Shown piece by piece: positions 1 through 5,135 of a stretch of 5,135 nucleotides of DNA. Under the pieces are notes generated by a model. That model ran no database searches. It saw nothing but the letters and a program-made list of their open reading frames with translations, and had not been told where the DNA came from. The translations under genes and the position numbers were made by a program. This stretch comes from Actinomycetota bacterium (GTDB lineage Bacteria; Actinomycetota; Thermoleophilia; Gaiellales; Gaiellaceae). Position 1 is the stretch's first letter. Each line of letters starts with the position of its first letter. The DNA lies in contig VAXY01000132.1 of the NCBI GenBank assembly GCA_005885085.1, positions 1-5,135 on the forward strand, written 5' to 3'.

Positions 1-2
1 CT

Positions 3-584
3 GCGGTGTTGCCCGCCGCGAGTGAGCTCACGATGCTCTACGCCGGCGCTGTCGCGTCGGGTGCGTTCGCCGGCGCCCATGTCGTGCTGTTCGGATCACG
101 GATCCACTCGCACGCCGCCGCGTACGTCGTGATCGTGCTGGCCGGGCTGCTCGGCAACCTCGTCGGTGCCGTGGGCGGCTGGCTGGTCGGAACGTACGCC
201 GAGCAATGGCTCGAGCGTCACGGGAGGCTGCTGCACATTACGCCCGAGCGTCTCGGACGGGCTCGGCGCTGGTTTGACCGCTTCGGCGCGGTCGCGGTGC
301 CCGTTGGCTTCCTGACACCGGGAGTGCGCTCCTTCGTCGCGATCCCGGCCGGCCTCGGTCGCATGCGGCTCGGCCGCTTTCTCGTCTTCGCGCTGGCCGG
401 GTGCGCCGTCTTCTGCTTCGGGCTTGCCGGGGTTGGTTGGGCGGTCGGGTCGCACTACGAGCGCGTGCGGAGCGCCCTCGACTACGCCGTGGTCGCAGTC
501 GTGCTCCTACTCATCGCCGTCTTTCTGGTCCGGCGCCGGCGACAATCTAGACTTGGCGGCCGTGCGTCCGATCCCACTCGTTGA
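3..584 (+). CDS. DedA/VTT-family integral membrane protein, 5'-truncated by window edge
   Basis: Inner-membrane protein of the DedA (SNARE-associated/VTT) family. Known members act in envelope homeostasis, and some transport undecaprenyl phosphate or other phospholipids; the substrate here is unknown. Numbering from the GTG at 6, I see the family's P-x-x-x-E re-entrant start (LPAASELTMLYAG, residues 2-14), the G-rich GLLGNLVGAVGGWLVG stretch (47-62), WFDRFG (89-94), then the signature GFLTPGVRSF (101-110) followed by AG (115-116) and RM (119-120). Hydrophobic segments lie at about 11-30, 38-62, 95-118, 125-148 and 158-175, followed by an Arg-rich cytoplasmic-type tail (RRRRQSR). Family members usually carry some 15-30 more N-terminal residues, and the frame is open to the window edge, so the real start is upstream and the GTG at 6 is probably internal. 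An Arg usual in the signature (G-R-F-x-P) is Phe102. The 3' end overlaps the next gene, which suggests co-transcription. The family call is firm; the function is not. Confidence 0.9.
   Translation, partial: AVLPAASELTMLYAGAVASGAFAGAHVVLFGSRIHSHAAAYVVIVLAGLLGNLVGAVGGWLVGTYAEQWLERHGRLLHITPERLGRARRWFDRFGAVAVPVGFLTPGVRSFVAIPAGLGRMRLGRFLVFALAGCAVFCFGLAGVGWAVGSHYERVRSALDYAVVAVVLLLIAVFLVRRRRQSRLGGRASDPTR
548..553 (+). promoter_or_regulatory. Possible -10 box (TAGACT) before the aminotransferase start
   Basis: TAGACT fits the actinobacterial TANNNT -10 pattern and sits in a short A/T-richer island (GACAATCTAGACTT, 541-554) inside the GC-rich 3' end of the DedA gene. Standard spacing would start transcription near 560, only 2 nt before the GTG at 562, giving an almost leaderless message. 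An overlapping alternative, GACAAT (541-546), would start at about 553, exactly on an in-frame TTG. I see no convincing -35 element for either. This is inference from short motifs. Confidence 0.3.
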
Positions 585-1640
585 CGTAAGAGCACAATAC
601 GACCCGCTTCTGCCGCGCATCCGCGAGGTGATCGACGGCGTGCTCGAGAGCGGCGACTTCATCCTCGGGCCCAACGTGGCCGCCTTCGAGCGAGAGGCGG
701 CAGCCTATCTCGGCGTGCGGGACGCGGTCGGCGTCGCCAACGGCACCGACGCGCTCGTGCTCGTCCTCGACGCATTGGGCGTCGGCGCGGGCGACGAGGT
801 CATCTGCCCGGCGTTCACGTTCTACGCGACCGCCGAGGCGATCGCGCGCCGTGGAGCGACGCCGGTGTTCGCGGATGTCGACTCCGCGACGATGAACCTC
901 GATGCGGAGGACGTCGCCGCGCGCATCACTCCGCGCACGAAGGCGACCATCGCGGTGCACCTGTTCGGCCGGCCGGCACCGGTCGCGGAGCTTGTGCAGC
1001 TCGGGGTGCCGCTGATCGAGGATGCCGCCCAGGCGTTCGGGTCGCCCGAGATCGCACGCACGGGTGTCGCCTCGACGTTCAGCTTCTACCCGACCAAGAA
1101 CCTGTTCGCCCTCGGCGACGGCGGCCTCGTCTCGACCGGGGACGCGGAGCTGGGGGAACGTGTCCGGATGCTGCGATTCCACGGCTCGCGCGACAAGGTC
1201 GACTTCGAGCTGCTCGGGTACAACTCCCGGCTGGACGAGCTGCAGGCCGCCGTGTTGCGCATCTTCCTCGCGGAGCTCGACGGGTGGGTCGCGCTCCGTC
1301 GCGAAGCGGCCGCACGCTATGCCGAGCTCGGGCTCGGAGCTGCGTGTGAGCTGCCCGAGGACGAGCCGGGCCACGCCTATCACCTCTTCGTGTGCCGCTC
1401 GCCCGAGCGCGACCGGATTCGCGCTGCGCTGAAGGAGGCGGAGATCGGCAGCGCCGTCTACTACGGGACGCCTCTGCACCTGCAGCCCGCGCTGGCGTAT
1501 CTGGGTTACGTGCAAGGCTCGCTTCCGGTCACCGAGCAGCTCGCGCGCGAGAACTTTTCCGTGCCGCTGTGGGCCGGCATCGACAGCGGCGCGCAGGAGC
1601 GCGTCGTCTCCGCGGTGCAGGCTGCGGCTCCGGTGGCGTC

Positions 1641-1644
<4 letters not shown>
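562..1644 (+). CDS. DegT/DnrJ/EryC1/StrS-family PLP-dependent sugar aminotransferase
   Basis: Fold-type I PLP enzyme that transaminates a nucleotide-linked keto sugar, normally with glutamate as amino donor, in the cytoplasm. From the GTG at 562 it has 360 residues, slightly short for a family of about 370-400. Landmarks in order: PLVDVRAQY (5-13), the usual family opening; GDFILGP (31-37); ANGTDAL (59-65), which binds the PLP phosphate; PAFTFYAT (83-90); HLFG (133-136); IEDAAQAFG (152-160) with the ring-binding Asp154 and Gln157; FSFYPTKN (173-180) with Schiff-base Lys179; GDGG (185-188); and GYNSRLDELQAA (219-230). The segments between HLFG and IEDAAQ, and between IEDAAQ and FSFYP, are several residues shorter than usual. 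The GTG at 562 gives the typical N-terminus; a TTG at 553 adds three residues, and neither has a strong ribosome site. It overlaps the upstream gene by 23 nt and the dehydratase gene by 4 nt, which suggests it uses that enzyme's 4-keto product, as PglE does with PglF. Sugar specificity cannot be read from the sequence. Confidence 0.95.
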
Positions 1645-3515
<1,871 letters not shown>

Positions 3516-3518
<3 letters not shown>

Positions 3519-3525
3519 CGCGTCA
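3516..3525 (+). repeat. 10-bp perfect palindrome TGACGCGTCA at the dehydratase stop
   Basis: TGACGCGTCA equals its own reverse complement. It begins at the dehydratase TGA stop and is centred about 40 bp before the helicase start, a plausible operator position relative to the candidate promoter. A palindrome this short is expected a few times by chance in 5 kb, more in GC-rich DNA, so only its position makes it notable. It is too short and lacks a T-run, so it is not a terminator. Confidence 0.3.
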
Positions 3526-3547
3526 CAGGTCCGTCCCGCCGCGTCCG

Positions 3548-3553
3548 TAGGCT
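3548..3553 (+). promoter_or_regulatory. Possible -10 box (TAGGCT) for a leaderless helicase transcript
   Basis: TAGGCT matches TANNNT, and its last base is 7 nt before the helicase GTG at 3560. With standard geometry transcription would begin on the G of the start codon, giving a leaderless mRNA, which is common in actinobacteria. The best -35-like sequence is GTCACA (3522-3527) with a long 20-nt spacer, so the match is weak. The AGG at 3549-3551 within the same hexamer could alternatively act as a poor Shine-Dalgarno 8 nt before the start if transcription reads through from the dehydratase. Confidence 0.4.
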
Positions 3554-3559
3554 GGACTC

Positions 3560-5135
3560 GTGATCTTCGAGGGCCTCAACCCCGAGCAGCGGCGTGCCGT
3601 CGACGCTGTGCGCGGGCCGGTCTGCATCCTCGCGGGCGCGGGGTCCGGCAAGACGACGACGATCACGCGCCGCATCGCCAACCAGGTTGCGACCGCGACC
3701 TTTGCGGCGGACGAGATCCTCGCGGTCACGTTCACCGACAAGGCCGCAGCGGAGATGCGCGGCCGGCTCGAGGCGCTCGGAGTCGCCGGCGTCACGGCGC
3801 GCACGTTTCACTCCGCTGCTCTGGCGCACCTCCATTGGCTCGGCGACGCGCCCAGCCGAATCCTGCCCTCGAAGGCGCTGACCCTGCGGCGCATCGGGAA
3901 CTCGCTGCCGCCCCCGTACAAGTTCCGCCCCGCCGGCGACCTCGCCACAGAGGTGGAATGGGCGAAGAACCGCCGCCTGACGCCGGAGACCTACCTCGAG
4001 GGGCTCGGCGAGCACGAGCCGCCCATCCCGAGCGACCTGATGCGAAAGGTCTTCCGCTTCTACGAGGCCGAGAAGGCAGAGCGAGGGTTCATCGACTTCG
4101 AGGATCTGCTCGAGCTGGCGGTTCGCCTCTTCGACGAGGACGAGCAGGCAGTCGCGGAGGTGCGTGAGCGGTACCGCGCGTTCACCGTCGACGAGTACCA
4201 GGACGTGAACCTGCTGCAACAGTCCCTGCTCGACCGCTGGCTCGGGCCGAGCGACGAGCTCTGCGCCGTCGGCGACGACTATCAGTCGATCTATGCCTTC
4301 ACCGGCGCGACCCCGGCCTACCTGCTCGGCTTGCCGGAGCGGTTTCCGAACGGGACGGTTGTCCGTCTGGAGGCGAACTACCGCTCCTCGCCGGAGGTGC
4401 TCTCCCTGGCGAACCGCATCGTCCCCGCCCTCGGCGGCGCCGAGAAAGTGTTGCGGGCATCGCGCGACCACGGGCCGGAGCCGGTTACGCGCGCGTTTCC
4501 GACGGGCGAGCTCGAACGCGCCTTCGTCGTCGAGCAGGTGCGTGAGCTGCACGAGGGCGGAGTTCCGTACGAGGAGATCGCCGTGCTGTGCCGCACGAAC
4601 GCGCGCCTGGCCGACTTCGAGGAGCCGTTCCACGAGGCCAGGATTCCCTTCCAGGGTGCGGCGCTGCTCGCGCGCGAGGCTGCGCGGCAACTCCTGAAGC
4701 GCCTCGGCCAGCTGAAGCCGACTCCGGTCGTCGCGGCGGCCGTGCGTGGCTACGCCTCGGACGCGGGATGGGTGGAGCGCCCGCCGGACAAGCTCGGCGA
4801 GCGCGAGATGGTTCGCCAGGCGGACCTCGGCAGGCTCGTGAAGCTCGCAGGGGAGTTCGACGACGGCGTCCGCACGACGCGAGACTTCATCGCAGACCTC
4901 GAGAGCCGCTTCAGCTCGACCGGGCCGGAGCGGAAGGGCGTGCACCTGGTCACGCTGCACGGTGCGAAGGGACTGGAATTCGAGGCCGTCTTCGTGCCGC
5001 GCGTCGAAGAGCGCGAGCTCCCGATCAAGCTGGCGAAGAAGCCCGACGAGATCGCCGACGAGCGCCGCCTCTTCTACGTGGGCATGACGCGGGCGAAGCG
5101 CCACCTCGCACTCACCTGGAGCGGGAAGCCGAGCC
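3560..5135 (+). CDS. uvrD2: UvrD2-like superfamily 1A ATP-dependent DNA helicase, 3'-truncated by window edge
   Basis: ATP-driven 3'-5' DNA translocase/helicase of the UvrD/Rep/PcrA class, cytoplasmic, acting in DNA repair. 525 residues are visible and the frame is open at the window end. Motifs in order: Q motif LNPEQRRAV; Walker A GAGSGKT (26-32, Lys31); Ia VTFTDKAAAEM (56-66); Ib TFHS (82-85); Walker B VDEYQD (210-215); III VGDDYQSIYAFTGA (237-250); IV LEANYRSS (270-277); V VTLHGAKGLEF (464-474); VI DERRLFYVGMTRAKRHL (500-516). Phrases such as GPVCILAGAGSGKT and motif III followed by a Thr-Gly-Ala resemble mycobacterial UvrD2 more than UvrD1/PcrA. Only about 180 residues separate motifs IV and V, versus about 270 in E. 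coli UvrD, so the 2B subdomain is reduced. UvrD2 proteins normally end in a tetracysteine linker and an HRDC domain, which would lie beyond the window; their absence downstream would change the subtype. GTG 3560 is the first start after the in-frame stop at 3548-3550. The helicase class is certain; the UvrD2 subtype is likely. Confidence 0.95.
   Translation, partial: MIFEGLNPEQRRAVDAVRGPVCILAGAGSGKTTTITRRIANQVATATFAADEILAVTFTDKAAAEMRGRLEALGVAGVTARTFHSAALAHLHWLGDAPSRILPSKALTLRRIGNSLPPPYKFRPAGDLATEVEWAKNRRLTPETYLEGLGEHEPPIPSDLMRKVFRFYEAEKAERGFIDFEDLLELAVRLFDEDEQAVAEVRERYRAFTVDEYQDVNLLQQSLLDRWLGPSDELCAVGDDYQSIYAFTGATPAYLLGLPERFPNGTVVRLEANYRSSPEVLSLANRIVPALGGAEKVLRASRDHGPEPVTRAFPTGELERAFVVEQVRELHEGGVPYEEIAVLCRTNARLADFEEPFHEARIPFQGAALLAREAARQLLKRLGQLKPTPVVAAAVRGYASDAGWVERPPDKLGEREMVRQADLGRLVKLAGEFDDGVRTTRDFIADLESRFSSTGPERKGVHLVTLHGAKGLEFEAVFVPRVEERELPIKLAKKPDEIADERRLFYVGMTRAKRHLALTWSGKPS

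Noticed and set aside
530..539. Palindrome CCGGCGCCGG near the end of the DedA gene
   Set aside because: It falls in Arg-rich codons of a GC-rich gene, where such palindromes arise often by chance.
424..561. N-terminal extension of the aminotransferase from an ATG at 424
   Set aside because: The extra 46 residues are the DedA gene read in another frame and have no place in the family; the homologous N-terminus begins at about 562.
1392..1640. N-terminal extension of the dehydratase from 1392
   Set aside because: This part is the aminotransferase coding region in another frame, rich in Arg and Ala; the membrane-domain start fits the ATG at 1641.
3519..3559. Terminator between the dehydratase and helicase genes
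   Set aside because: The 41-bp gap has no stem-loop of useful length and no T-run.

Overview
The window is a dense, very GC-rich stretch of bacterial chromosome with all genes on the + strand and almost no non-coding DNA. G/C-rich third positions, GTG/TTG starts, weak Shine-Dalgarno sequences, possible leaderless starts and a helicase of the actinobacterial UvrD2 type suggest a high-GC actinobacterium. The Thermoleophilia are a reasonable guess, but the lineage is inferred from style, not from a search.

Layout: (1) Up to 584 lies the 3' part of a DedA/VTT-family membrane protein whose N-terminus is outside the window. (2) 562-1644 is a PLP-dependent DegT/DnrJ/EryC1/StrS sugar aminotransferase that overlaps the DedA gene. 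(3) 1641-3518 is a full-length membrane-bound nucleotide-sugar 4,6-dehydratase of the PglF/WbpM/CapD type, joined to the aminotransferase by an ATGA overlap. (4) A 41-bp gap at 3519-3559 has no visible terminator but does have a -10-like hexamer. (5) 3560 to the window end is a UvrD2-like superfamily 1 DNA helicase, complete through motif VI and cut at its C-terminus by the window edge.

Genes 2 and 3 make a coherent two-step module. The dehydratase would convert a UDP-N-acetylhexosamine to its 4-keto-6-deoxy form, and the aminotransferase would place an amino group on C4. The product would be a UDP-4-amino-4,6-dideoxy-HexNAc of the bacillosamine-precursor kind, used for surface polysaccharide or protein glycosylation. 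The overlapping DedA gene may be linked to this, because some DedA proteins recycle undecaprenyl phosphate, the lipid carrier of such glycans. The helicase is a DNA-repair gene that probably has its own promoter and no functional link to the sugar genes.

I found no mobile element, CRISPR array, RNA gene or undescribed multi-gene system. The points worth a second look are unusual residues at conserved positions (DedA arginine to Phe; dehydratase Tyr/Met position to Leu; a helicase glycine loop), a short 2B-equivalent region in the helicase, and two candidate promoters placed for leaderless or near-leaderless starts.
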